56,455 nucleotides of DNA from Butyrivibrio hungatei (GTDB taxonomy: Bacteria; Bacillota; Clostridia; Lachnospirales; Lachnospiraceae), in the NCBI RefSeq assembly GCF_900101605.1, contig NZ_FMUR01000021.1, positions 1 to 56,455 on the forward strand. Direction: 5' to 3'. Shown piece after piece: positions 34,704 to 43,616 of this stretch. The translations under genes and the position numbers were made by a program. Position 1 is the stretch's first letter. Every line of letters begins with the position of its first letter. Under the pieces are notes generated by a model that did not search any database, had not been told where the DNA came from, and saw only the letters and a list, made by a program, of their open reading frames with translations.

Positions 34704-36812
34704 ATGAAAAAGATTTCTCGAATAATTGTCAAATTAAGATATCTGATACTCTTGGTTGCAATCGGGCTCCTTATCCCGGCTGCAATCGGATATATAAATA
34801 CGAGAGTAAACTACGATATTTTGTCGTACCTTCCCAAGGACATTGAGACTATGAAGGGGCAGGATATCCTGCTAGATCAGTTCGGAACCGGCTCTTTTGT
34901 CCTGTATGTGACTGAAGGTATGGAGGAAAAAGATGTTGCGGCTCTGAAAGCAAAGATAGAGCAGGTGGATCATGTTGAGAACGTGCTCTGGTACGATTCT
35001 CTGATGGATCTGTCGATACCCATGTCGATGCTTCCGAGCGATGTATATGATGCGTTTAACAGCGGAGATGCGACGATGATGTTCATTGTATTTGATGACG
35101 GAACATCCGCCGACACAACATTGGAAGCAGTAGAAAATATCAGGAAAATTTCGAATGAGCAGTGCTTTATGAGCGGAATGAGCGCTATAGTGGCCGACCT
35201 TAAGAGCATTACAATTTCGGAGACACCTATATACGTTGTAATGGCGGTTGTACTTGCTGTGATAGTTCTCTCAATCACAATGGATTCCTATCTTATTCCT
35301 GTGTTTTTCCTTCTGAGCATAGGAATGGCGATAGTCTACAACATGGGAACCAATGTGTTTAACGGAGAGATTTCTTTTATCACGCAGGCGCTGAGCGCGG
35401 TACTTCAGCTCGGAGTTACCATGGATTATTCGATATTCCTGTGGCACAGCTATCAGGAAGAACTTGAAAAGAATGACAACAGAAACGACGCGATGGCAAA
35501 TGCCATAGCCGCAACATTTAAGTCTGTTGTCGGAAGTTCAATTACATCAATCGCAGGCTTTTTGGCGCTCTGCTTTATGACGTTCACACTTGGAACGGAT
35601 CTCGGAATAGTAATGGCCAAGGGTGTAATATTCGGCGTTGTCGGATGCGTTACCATTTTGCCGAGCATGATACTTATCTTTGATAAGGCGATTGAAAAGA
35701 CAAAGCATAAACCTCTTTTGCCCGAATTCGTAAGAATACCGAAGATGGTGGCAAAGCATTACCTTGTATTCTTCATCATCTTCCTGGCACTCATATTCCC
35801 TGCGGTTTACGGAAACAACCGCACGAAGGTTTACTACAACCTGACGGATACGCTTCCCGACAAGCTTGGAAGTATACAGGGGTCAAAAGAGATTGATGAG
35901 AAGTTCGACATGAACTCTGCGTATATGATCCTTGTTGATAAGAATCTCGACAGTGTTTCCATGAATAAGATGATAAAAGAGCTCAAGAATACCGACGGTA
36001 TCATCTCGGTGCTCGGAACCGACGCTATCATGGGACCTGCATTTCCGAAAGAGTTTATTCCTGAGGAATATTTTGATGCGCTCGAAAGCGATGATTGGAA
36101 AGTAGTTCTTTTGACCACCGATTACAGAGTGGCTTCAAACGAGATAAACGCTCAGATTGATGAGGTTCAGCGCATAGTAAAAGGATATGACAAGAAGGCG
36201 ATGGTTGTTGGAGAATCGCCTTGTACCAAGGATCTTATAGATATAACGGATCATGACTTTAAGGTTGTAAACGCGGTTTCAATCGGATTCGTGTTCCTGA
36301 TAATCGCACTGGTACTTAAGTCTTTGTCACTTCCGTTTATATTGGTTGCGGTAATTGAATTTGCGATTTTTGTAAACATGGGAATTCCTTATTATACGGG
36401 AACGGTGATCCCTTTCATATCATCGGTCGTTATAGGAACCATCCAGCTTGGAGCTACAGTTGACTACGCAATCCTGATGACTACAAGGTATCTGTCTGAG
36501 AGAAACGCAGGACATGATAAAAAAGAAGCGACTCTTATAACACTGACTACCTGCATGAAATCGGTAATCGTCAGTGCGCTCAGTTTCTTTGCGGCGACCT
36601 TTGGCGTTGGACTTATATCCAGCGTTGATATGATCGGATCTCTCTGCGGACTTATGTCGAGGGGCGCGATAATCAGCATGTTCACTGTTTTGCTGGTGCT
36701 TCCCGCGATGTACATGATATTCGACAAGATAATAATAAAGACTACACTTGGCGTGAATCCGGGTGCAAAGTCACAAGATAAAATTACAGATTGTGTTAAT
36801 AAAATAGCGTGA
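34704..36812 (+). CDS. MMPL/RND-family transporter
   Basis: This 702-aa protein has two similar halves, each with one helix, an outside domain and then five helices (the first half starts KISRIIVKLRYLILLVAIGL; half two includes LPFILVAVIEFAIFVNMGIP). The conserved GVTMDYSIFL and GATVDYAIL segments are the proton-path motif of MMPL proteins. It is likely an exporter of lipids or drug-like compounds. GGAG precedes the ATG. It is 10 bases from the lipoprotein gene downstream and is presumably repressed by the divergent TetR. Confidence 0.9.
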   Translation: MKKISRIIVKLRYLILLVAIGLLIPAAIGYINTRVNYDILSYLPKDIETMKGQDILLDQFGTGSFVLYVTEGMEEKDVAALKAKIEQVDHVENVLWYDSLMDLSIPMSMLPSDVYDAFNSGDATMMFIVFDDGTSADTTLEAVENIRKISNEQCFMSGMSAIVADLKSITISETPIYVVMAVVLAVIVLSITMDSYLIPVFFLLSIGMAIVYNMGTNVFNGEISFITQALSAVLQLGVTMDYSIFLWHSYQEELEKNDNRNDAMANAIAATFKSVVGSSITSIAGFLALCFMTFTLGTDLGIVMAKGVIFGVVGCVTILPSMILIFDKAIEKTKHKPLLPEFVRIPKMVAKHYLVFFIIFLALIFPAVYGNNRTKVYYNLTDTLPDKLGSIQGSKEIDEKFDMNSAYMILVDKNLDSVSMNKMIKELKNTDGIISVLGTDAIMGPAFPKEFIPEEYFDALESDDWKVVLLTTDYRVASNEINAQIDEVQRIVKGYDKKAMVVGESPCTKDLIDITDHDFKVVNAVSIGFVFLIIALVLKSLSLPFILVAVIEFAIFVNMGIPYYTGTVIPFISSVVIGTIQLGATVDYAILMTTRYLSERNAGHDKKEATLITLTTCMKSVIVSALSFFAATFGVGLISSVDMIGSLCGLMSRGAIISMFTVLLVLPAMYMIFDKIIIKTTLGVNPGAKSQDKITDCVNKIA

Positions 36813-36822
36813 GGACAGAATT

Positions 36823-39771
36823 ATGATCAGAAAAAAACTAATCAAATCATTATCACTTGCCCTGGCAACAATGCTTGCAATCATGACGGTTGCCTGTGGT
36901 GCAAAAAAAGATAGCGCTGCTGATGCGGCGAACGCAGGAATATCAACTACTGCCGAGGAAGACAAACTCTCGGACAGCCTTACAAAGAGCATCGGATCTT
37001 CTGACGATGCCGGAAAAGTTGAGACGGTATATGTCAATGCGGATGCAAGCGGCGCCGCAAACGATATTATCGTAAGCGAGTGGCTCAAGAACGCAGGTGC
37101 TACGGCTGAACTTGCTGATAAGACTGAGCTTAAGGACATTGTGAATGTCAAAGGCGATGAGACATTCAAGGATAACGGCGACGGAACTCTGACATGGGAG
37201 GCCAAGGGTTCTGATATTTACTATCAGGGAGTTACGGACAAAAAGCTTCCCGTAAATATGAAGATTACATACAGCCTTGACGGAAAAGAAATTAAGCCCG
37301 AAGAACTTGCGGGAAAGAGCGGTAAGGTCACAATTCGCTTCGAGTATGAGAATACCGACAAGCAGACTGTAGATGTGGATGGAAAAGAGGTTGAGGTATT
37401 CACTCCTTTTGTAATGATGTCAGGAATGATCCTCGATGGTGACAAGTTCTCAAATGTTGATATCTCAAACGGAAAGGTTATTTCGGACGGCGGAAACTAT
37501 ATTGTTATGGGAGTTGCGGTTCCGGGATTAAAAGACAGCCTTGATATATCTGAAGATAAGTGGGATGAGCTTGATGATGAGGATCTTGAGAAAAAGCTTA
37601 GTAACAGCTTCGAGATAACAGCCGATACAACAGACTTTGAACTTGGTATGACTATGACAATGGCAAGTTCTGACGTGCTTTCAGATTTTGGTATGTCAGA
37701 TCTTTCTAATTCAGACAAAATCGATGACCTCAAGGATGACATGAATAAGTTAAACGACGGTTCGAATGATCTTGTTGACGGTTCCAAGGAACTTAAGAAA
37801 GGAACGGGCGAGCTCAGAGACGGAGTTTCGGATCTTTATGACGGAACAAAAGAGTTCAAGGATGGAACAAAAGAATTAAAAGACGGTACAGGAAAACTTA
37901 GTGACGGAAGCAAGGAGTTCTACGACGGACTTGTTAAATATACAAACGGTGCGCATGATCTTAGAAACGGAACGGCTGCTTTGGAAGAAGGCCTGAAATC
38001 TGCAAAAGATGGTTCATCTGCTCTCAGACAGGGAATGGAAGATGCAAATCTTGTTGATAATGCCAAGGCTCTTGCACAGGGAACTGAAGCGGTTAATGGC
38101 GGTGTAAAGCAACTTGCTCAGATGGCTTCTTCTCTTTCAAGCCTTATGGCAGCTTCATCACAGCTTTCTTCAATAAAGAATGCTTATTCCGTTACGCAGG
38201 CTTATCTTATCGGAAGCAGAACCGATGCGACGGCAGCTGCTATCGCATGCCAGACCCTCGGCGTTGATAAGGCAAAGCTTGATGCAATAATAAATGTTGG
38301 AAAGACAGCTCTTTCACAGGTTAGTACAGGTAGCGTACCAAATGAGCCTCACGACGCTGCGCTTGTTATGACAGTAGGTGGCGGTGAGCTTACCGAACCT
38401 GATGATGCGTCAAGGCAGGCATCTACTCCTGAACCTGCACAGACAGGAGATGATTCCGATAATAATTTAAGCGGTGGAGAGCCTTCTACAGGTACCACGG
38501 GTGAAAATGGTTCCGGTTCGGGAACGGACAATCCGGATGGAGGAAGCCCGGCAACTACCGGAAATGGATCAGGGGCGACTGCTTCAGGTGCGCCTGCTAC
38601 AAATACAGACGGCACGGGAAATTCTAATGGAGGTTCGGCAGGTGCATCGGGCACCGGTGCTCAGGGCGGAGATAGTTCAGTACCTGCTTCCGGAAATGCG
38701 AACGCAGGAGCGCCTGCTGCAAATACATCGGGTGCAGGAAATCAGAGTGGAGCCGATCAGGTTCCCGGTAACGGAAATGCAGCGGGAGCAAATCAGGGAG
38801 AAGGCCAATTTGCAACTGGTATTTCGACTGAGGGAGCAAATGCCGGAGATGCAACGGGACAGAATAAAGCAAGTTTAGCTGCTCAGCTTCAGGGCAACAA
38901 GATGACAGTAAGGCAGGGGCAGGGAATTAATTCTGCAATTTTGCTGGGAGGTGGAAATCCGAATCAGAACCAGAATTCTGAGAAGACATATACTCAGGCA
39001 GAACTTGATCAGAAAATTTCAGAAGCACTTCAGGCAAAAGATGCAGAACTGACCGCTACAAAAGCTGCTTTAGAGACTGCAATGGGTGCAATAAACACTG
39101 CAAAGCAGCAGACACCTATGATAGCCGCATATGCAGGATATCTTGCTCAGACTCAGGCAGTTCTTACATTTATAGAAAAAGCGCATCTTGATACGCTTAT
39201 AAATCTTGACCCTGCAACTCTTCAGAAGATTGCTCAGCTTGATGCTCTTGTTGCGGGTGCGGATCAGGTTGCAAACGGAAATGCACAGCTGGCAGCAGGC
39301 ATAGAGAAACTCTATGGCGGAACAGTTCAGCTCGACCAGGGACTTGGCAAGCTTAAGGACGGTTCTACAGAGCTTAGAAAAGGCGCTGATACATTGACGG
39401 ATAATAATGCAACAATAGTTGACGGTGCATTCAAGCTTTACGACGGCGCTTGCAAGCTTGATGAAGGAGCAGGAAAGCTGGACGACGGAGCAGGAGAGCT
39501 CTACGACGGAGTGGGCAAATTGTACGACGGAACTGGCGAGCTTGATGACGGTGTTCAGGAACTTGTTGACGGAGTTATTAAATTTGACAAAGAAGGAATC
39601 AAGAAGATCTACGAAGCATTCGACGGGGATCTTTCTGATTTCTCCGACAGACTTTCAGCTATCGAGAAAGCCGGCGAGAACTACAGCACCTTCGGCGGTG
39701 CTTCCGATGATACCGACAGTAGCGTGAAGTTCATCATCAAGACAGACGGTATCAAATCTGAGAATGCGTGA
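36823..39771 (+). CDS. Large coiled-coil lipoprotein partner of the MMPL transporter
   Basis: This 982-aa lipoprotein has lipobox Cys25 (IMTVAC). A beta-rich domain (~60-290) is followed by heptad-like repeats (DGSNDLVDGSKELKKGTGEL type, ~300-400), and then a helical stretch. A Gly/Asn/Ser/Thr/Pro-rich insert (~530-710) precedes a second helical stretch and another set of DG-heptads (~830-925). Heptads with DG at turns are known in YhgE/Pip-like and MMPL-associated proteins. The insert is probably a disordered spacer through the wall; its GC and residue content differ from the flanks. It may be the extracellular conduit for the transporter. Confidence 0.8.
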   Translation: MIRKKLIKSLSLALATMLAIMTVACGAKKDSAADAANAGISTTAEEDKLSDSLTKSIGSSDDAGKVETVYVNADASGAANDIIVSEWLKNAGATAELADKTELKDIVNVKGDETFKDNGDGTLTWEAKGSDIYYQGVTDKKLPVNMKITYSLDGKEIKPEELAGKSGKVTIRFEYENTDKQTVDVDGKEVEVFTPFVMMSGMILDGDKFSNVDISNGKVISDGGNYIVMGVAVPGLKDSLDISEDKWDELDDEDLEKKLSNSFEITADTTDFELGMTMTMASSDVLSDFGMSDLSNSDKIDDLKDDMNKLNDGSNDLVDGSKELKKGTGELRDGVSDLYDGTKEFKDGTKELKDGTGKLSDGSKEFYDGLVKYTNGAHDLRNGTAALEEGLKSAKDGSSALRQGMEDANLVDNAKALAQGTEAVNGGVKQLAQMASSLSSLMAASSQLSSIKNAYSVTQAYLIGSRTDATAAAIACQTLGVDKAKLDAIINVGKTALSQVSTGSVPNEPHDAALVMTVGGGELTEPDDASRQASTPEPAQTGDDSDNNLSGGEPSTGTTGENGSGSGTDNPDGGSPATTGNGSGATASGAPATNTDGTGNSNGGSAGASGTGAQGGDSSVPASGNANAGAPAANTSGAGNQSGADQVPGNGNAAGANQGEGQFATGISTEGANAGDATGQNKASLAAQLQGNKMTVRQGQGINSAILLGGGNPNQNQNSEKTYTQAELDQKISEALQAKDAELTATKAALETAMGAINTAKQQTPMIAAYAGYLAQTQAVLTFIEKAHLDTLINLDPATLQKIAQLDALVAGADQVANGNAQLAAGIEKLYGGTVQLDQGLGKLKDGSTELRKGADTLTDNNATIVDGAFKLYDGACKLDEGAGKLDDGAGELYDGVGKLYDGTGELDDGVQELVDGVIKFDKEGIKKIYEAFDGDLSDFSDRLSAIEKAGENYSTFGGASDDTDSSVKFIIKTDGIKSENA

Positions 39772-39839
39772 TGTATACTTGATACATCGAGTATTCTTGT
39801 GTGAATATTTAGGCATTTATAACATGAAATTTATTGAGT

Positions 39840-39882
39840 ATGACCCTGCGGAGCAAAAATGCTCTGTAGGGTCATGTTTTTT
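39840..39882 (+). terminator. Terminator of the MMPL operon (first unit of a hairpin array)
   Basis: ATGACCCTGCGGAGC pairs with GCTCTGTAGGGTCAT with a small internal loop, followed by GTTTTTTAT. It is about 70 bases after the lipoprotein stop. Confidence 0.75.
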
Positions 39883-40076
39883 ATGCTTGTTTAGGCAGTG
39901 TTTTACTGAAAGGCATGACTCTATAAGCAGAAAATGAGCTGTAGGGTCATATAAATAAGCTCTCCAAGGGAATGTATTTGCTAAAAGGCATGACTCTACA
40001 GGCAAAAATGCACCATAGAGTCAATGCCAGAGCTACAAATCCATGACTCCAAAGAAGGAATCTGCCGCCAGAGTCA
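39840..40076. repeat. Tandem ~75-bp hairpin array
   Basis: Four hairpins of the form TGACYCT...AGRGTCA start at about 39841, 39916, 39991 and 40044 (spacing 75, 75, 53). A conserved lead-in TKCTRAAAGGCATGACTCT occurs before units 2 and 3. A fifth, degenerate copy may follow to 40128. Loops share GCARAAAATG-like sequence. The remaining stretch to 40297 is AT-rich, including a threefold ATATATACG motif (40214, 40243, 40253) before the next gene. Confidence 0.75.
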
Positions 40077-40297
40077 ATGAAAGTGCCGCAAATCTCTGAT
40101 CGCAACCGAAGAACTTGCCAATGGAGTCAGAATAAAATTCCACGCACAGATTTCAGCAAAAGCATGATATTTGCCCTATAAAAACAGAACACAGAAAAAA
40201 CATGATTTCATAATATATACGTCAATTATTTTGTGTATTGTATATATACGATATATACGATATGCTTAAAAGCATTGACTGAAATGTGGAGGGAATT

Positions 40298-41872
40298 ATG
40301 AAAAAATGTAAATCAACAGCCATTTTGATGGCTTCAGCTATGATGCTTTCACTTGTAGGATGCAGCGGATCTAGTGATGCGGCTTCTTCAGGAAGCAGCG
40401 CTATGGAATTGACTGAGGCTGAACTTAGACAGGCAGCAAGAGAGGCAATGATTGCTTCTGAGGCGGCAGAAGCTTCATCAAGCGAGGATGCATCAGCGGC
40501 TTCATCATCAATAGATGCGGCTACGGCAGCTTCTTCCGATGTAGCAACAACAGCAACTTCAACCGAAGTAGCAGCTACAACATTGAATTCATCTGAGACA
40601 TTAACAACTACAGGTACAGCAACTGCGACAACCACAAATGGCACAACTACTACCGGCGTAGCAACGGCAACAACCCCTGACGCAGCTACTACTGGTTCAT
40701 CTGCATCTACTGTTTCAACTACAGATTCAAACACAACTGCAACTACCGAAGCAGCAAATGCGATTCCTGCTAAGCTTGCAGATCATGAGTTTGTATATAA
40801 CGGAAAAGTACACTCTGTTTTGAACAGCACCAATACTATAATGTCTAATCTCGGACAGTATCAGAGCAGAAACACATCTTGTCCTGAACAGCCTTTTTAT
40901 TCCTATGATGGAGGAAGCATTATTTTTATAACAGGTATAAAAGATGGAAATGAACTTCCTGTTGATATCGCAGTCTATAAAAAAGGTATTCTTACAGCAC
41001 GCGGCGTTGGTGTAGGCTCAACATTGGCCGAAATAAACAATGCGTATAACGGGTGCAATAAGAGCTCTTTTAGCTTGAATAAAGATTATGGTATATCAGT
41101 AAAGTTTGATGCATATACTTTATGCTTTTATTTCAACACCAAGAACGATACTGTAGTAAGCTATGCATATGATAATAATGATACTTTGTCAAAGATGTAT
41201 CCTGTTAAGTCAGATATCGCGGATTCTACAAAGAATATAGTTGCGACCGGAAAAGCTCAGGCTACTACATCAAGCTCAAATGCAACAACTGCTACAAATA
41301 CAACAACATCAAACTCAAATGCCAATGCAACACCTGCTGCAAATACTACAGCACCTGTGCAGACAACAAATAACGCAGCACCTGCGCCAGCTGCAACTAC
41401 AACTCAGAATAGCGGCAGCGTTTCTGAGGCTGAGATCATGTACAATGGCAAGAAACTTTCTATCCTTGACGGAGCGTCAACACTTATGGCTAACCTTGGT
41501 CAGTGTGAAAAGAAAGATACATCAACAGCTGATGAACCCAGATATGTTTATGATTCGAATAACATAAACTTATACACATTTGTTTATAACGGCGAAGAGT
41601 TAACTTACGATCTTTGCATTTATAAGCAGGGCGCAAAGACATCCCGCAATGTCGGAGTTGGTGATTCAAAAGATAAGATTATAGCTACTTATGGTAGTCC
41701 TGCAGAGACATATAGTTTTTATCAGGGATATGGTTTCAAATACAAATTTGATACATTCACTTTGTACTTTGATTTTGATACAAATACCGATAAGGTTTAT
41801 AGCATGACATATGGCAATAATGATACAATAAGAAAGAGACATGCTGCTCATCCTAATTATATTGGGGATTAA
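40298..41872 (+). CDS. Lipoprotein with two copies of a novel domain
   Basis: This 524-aa lipoprotein has lipobox Cys22 (LSLVGC). An Ala/Ser/Thr-rich linker (~25-155) leads to domain A (~160-302, starts LADHEFVYNGKVHSVLNST), then a second Thr/Asn/Ala-rich linker and domain B (~377-524, starts SEAEIMYNGKKLSILDG). A and B align with shared F/YNGK...L..LG and GVGVG/NVGVGDS blocks, and each ends near SY..NND. GGAGGG precedes the ATG at 40298; a GTG at 40286 is less likely. Family unknown. It begins the lipoprotein island. Confidence 0.8.
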   Translation: MKKCKSTAILMASAMMLSLVGCSGSSDAASSGSSAMELTEAELRQAAREAMIASEAAEASSSEDASAASSSIDAATAASSDVATTATSTEVAATTLNSSETLTTTGTATATTTNGTTTTGVATATTPDAATTGSSASTVSTTDSNTTATTEAANAIPAKLADHEFVYNGKVHSVLNSTNTIMSNLGQYQSRNTSCPEQPFYSYDGGSIIFITGIKDGNELPVDIAVYKKGILTARGVGVGSTLAEINNAYNGCNKSSFSLNKDYGISVKFDAYTLCFYFNTKNDTVVSYAYDNNDTLSKMYPVKSDIADSTKNIVATGKAQATTSSSNATTATNTTTSNSNANATPAANTTAPVQTTNNAAPAPAATTTQNSGSVSEAEIMYNGKKLSILDGASTLMANLGQCEKKDTSTADEPRYVYDSNNINLYTFVYNGEELTYDLCIYKQGAKTSRNVGVGDSKDKIIATYGSPAETYSFYQGYGFKYKFDTFTLYFDFDTNTDKVYSMTYGNNDTIRKRHAAHPNYIGD

Positions 41873-41922
41873 AAGATAACAGGGTTTATGAAAAGAGATT
41901 TTGGAAAGAGAGGAAAAGAACT

Positions 41923-42681
41923 ATGAAAATTAAAAGAGCATTGTTGATACTTACAACCGCGCTTGTTGTTACAGGATGTACACCGTCTTTAGAGGGCATT
42001 ACTGAGGCTTTAGGCGGAAAAGAAGAAGCGTCTTCTGAGAAAATTACTGTTGAAGACGAGCCTTTGGTTGAGGAAACTACTGAGGAAGCAACAGATGCAG
42101 AATCTTCTACTGATGAAACAGCAGAGGCAGAAGGCGAGCCTGTATCTGATGAGGAACTTAGCACATTTACAAATATGTTTATTGATGTGAATAGCGATTG
42201 TTTTGGTTTCCTTTGGCCTGAATACAGCAGCCCTGAAGAAATCAAGTGGGATCAGGCTATAGGCTGTTATACTCCGGGACTTACAGCAGAAGATCTGACT
42301 GATGAAGAAAAGAAGGAGTTTTATGGCTTTACTGATATAGAAGGCGAGCTAGTAGATTCGGTGGTAAGAAAAAAGGATCTTACTAAGTATATCAAAGATC
42401 ATACCGGACTTGATGTTACCATTGATGCGAAAGATGTTCCTTCATGGACATACAATGAGAAATACGATGCATTCCTTATAGGTGAAAACCCGTGGGGACA
42501 GGATACACCTTTAGTTGAAGGTAAATTTGTGTCAGGAACTAAGTCAGGTGACACCTATACACTCAAATTCCAGCCCGGTAATGAAATGTTTGATGAATCA
42601 TGTAAGCAGCCTGAAAGAACTATCACATTTACTAAGTCCGGTGACAAACTTGTATTCAAGTCAAACAAACTTGGAAAGTAA
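41923..42681 (+). CDS. Lipoprotein, paralogue of the next gene
   Basis: This 252-aa lipoprotein has lipobox Cys19 (VVTGC). An acidic Glu/Thr/Ser-rich linker (~25-75) precedes a folded domain (SDCFGFLWPEYSSPEEIKWDQ ... HTGLDVTIDAKDVPSWTYNEKYDA ... FVSGTKSGDTYTLKFQPGNE). It shares over half of its residues with 42821-43612. It lies 50 bases after the previous gene with no terminator between. Function unknown. Confidence 0.82.
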   Translation: MKIKRALLILTTALVVTGCTPSLEGITEALGGKEEASSEKITVEDEPLVEETTEEATDAESSTDETAEAEGEPVSDEELSTFTNMFIDVNSDCFGFLWPEYSSPEEIKWDQAIGCYTPGLTAEDLTDEEKKEFYGFTDIEGELVDSVVRKKDLTKYIKDHTGLDVTIDAKDVPSWTYNEKYDAFLIGENPWGQDTPLVEGKFVSGTKSGDTYTLKFQPGNEMFDESCKQPERTITFTKSGDKLVFKSNKLGK

Positions 42682-42730
42682 TAAGAAAACGCTTATTTAA
42701 TTAAGATTTTCTGATATGGAGAAAAATGCG

Positions 42731-42766
42731 CAGCTCATCTTATATTTATAAGGTGAGCTGTTTTTT
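42731..42766 (+). terminator. Intrinsic terminator
   Basis: CAGCTCATCTTATA (42731-42744) pairs with TATAAGGTGAGCTG (42747-42760), followed by TTTTTT. It separates the first lipoprotein operon (40298-42681) from the next. Confidence 0.9.
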
Positions 42767-42820
42767 AACAGGCTGAACACATTTGATCTGTATAATAAAA
42801 GACACAGAGAGAAAAGCAAA

Positions 42821-43612
42821 ATGAAAAGAAGAACTACATTGTTGATACTCGCAACTGCTTTTGTTATATCCGCATGTACACCGATTCCATTGGAAGGCAC
42901 TACTGAGACTTCAGGTGAAAAAGAAGAATCGGCATCTGAGGAAGTTACTGCTTCAGATGAATTTGCGTCTGATGAAACTACTGAGGAAACAACGGAAGCT
43001 TCAACTGATGAAACTGCTGAGGCAGAATCTTCTACTGATGAAATTACAGAGGTAGAAGGCGAGCCTGTATCTGATGAGGAACTTAGCGATTTTACAAAGA
43101 GGTTTACTGCGACCTGTAGCGATTGTTTTGGCTTCCTTGGACCTGAATACAGTAGCCCTGAAGAAATCAAATGGGATCGGGTTATAGCTTACCGAGTTGA
43201 GGGTCTTACTGAAGATGAAGACAAACTTCCAGATGAAGAAAAGATAGAATTTTACGGTTCTACAGAGTTGGATCTTATTGTGGATACTGTGGTAAGAATG
43301 GATAAGCTCATTAAATATGCCAAAGATCATACCGGACTTGATATTAACATTGACCCGAAAGATTATCCTTTTTGGACATATAATGAGAAATATGATTCAA
43401 TCCTTATAGGTTGTAATCCGTGGGGAGATGATTCGCCTTTATATGACGGTAAATTTGTGTCAGGAACTAAGTCAGGTGACACTTATACACTCAAATATCA
43501 GCCTAACAATGAAAACTGGGATGAAAAGTATAAGCAGCCTGAAAGAATCATCACATTCACTAAGTCCGGAGACAACCTAGTATTCAAGTCAAACAAATTT
43601 GGAAAGAAATAA
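42821..43612 (+). CDS. Lipoprotein, tandem duplicate of the preceding gene
   Basis: This 263-aa lipoprotein has lipobox Cys19 (VISAC), a Ser/Thr/Glu linker and the same domain as the 41923 gene (GFLGPEYSSPEEIKWDR ... GLDINIDPKDYPFWTYNEKYDS). The linker is longer and repeats SSTDEITEVEGE-like blocks. A TATAAT lies 25 bases upstream of the start. It probably opens an operon running to 50323, since no terminator is seen before 50354. Confidence 0.82.
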   Translation: MKRRTTLLILATAFVISACTPIPLEGTTETSGEKEESASEEVTASDEFASDETTEETTEASTDETAEAESSTDEITEVEGEPVSDEELSDFTKRFTATCSDCFGFLGPEYSSPEEIKWDRVIAYRVEGLTEDEDKLPDEEKIEFYGSTELDLIVDTVVRMDKLIKYAKDHTGLDINIDPKDYPFWTYNEKYDSILIGCNPWGDDSPLYDGKFVSGTKSGDTYTLKYQPNNENWDEKYKQPERIITFTKSGDNLVFKSNKFGKK

Positions 43613-43616
43613 GAAT

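Noticed and set aside
39840..40128. CRISPR-like spacing of hairpins (~36-bp stem unit, ~39-bp spacer)
   Set aside because: The repeats differ at many positions, spacing changes from 75 to 53, no cas genes are near, and units fold as terminators.
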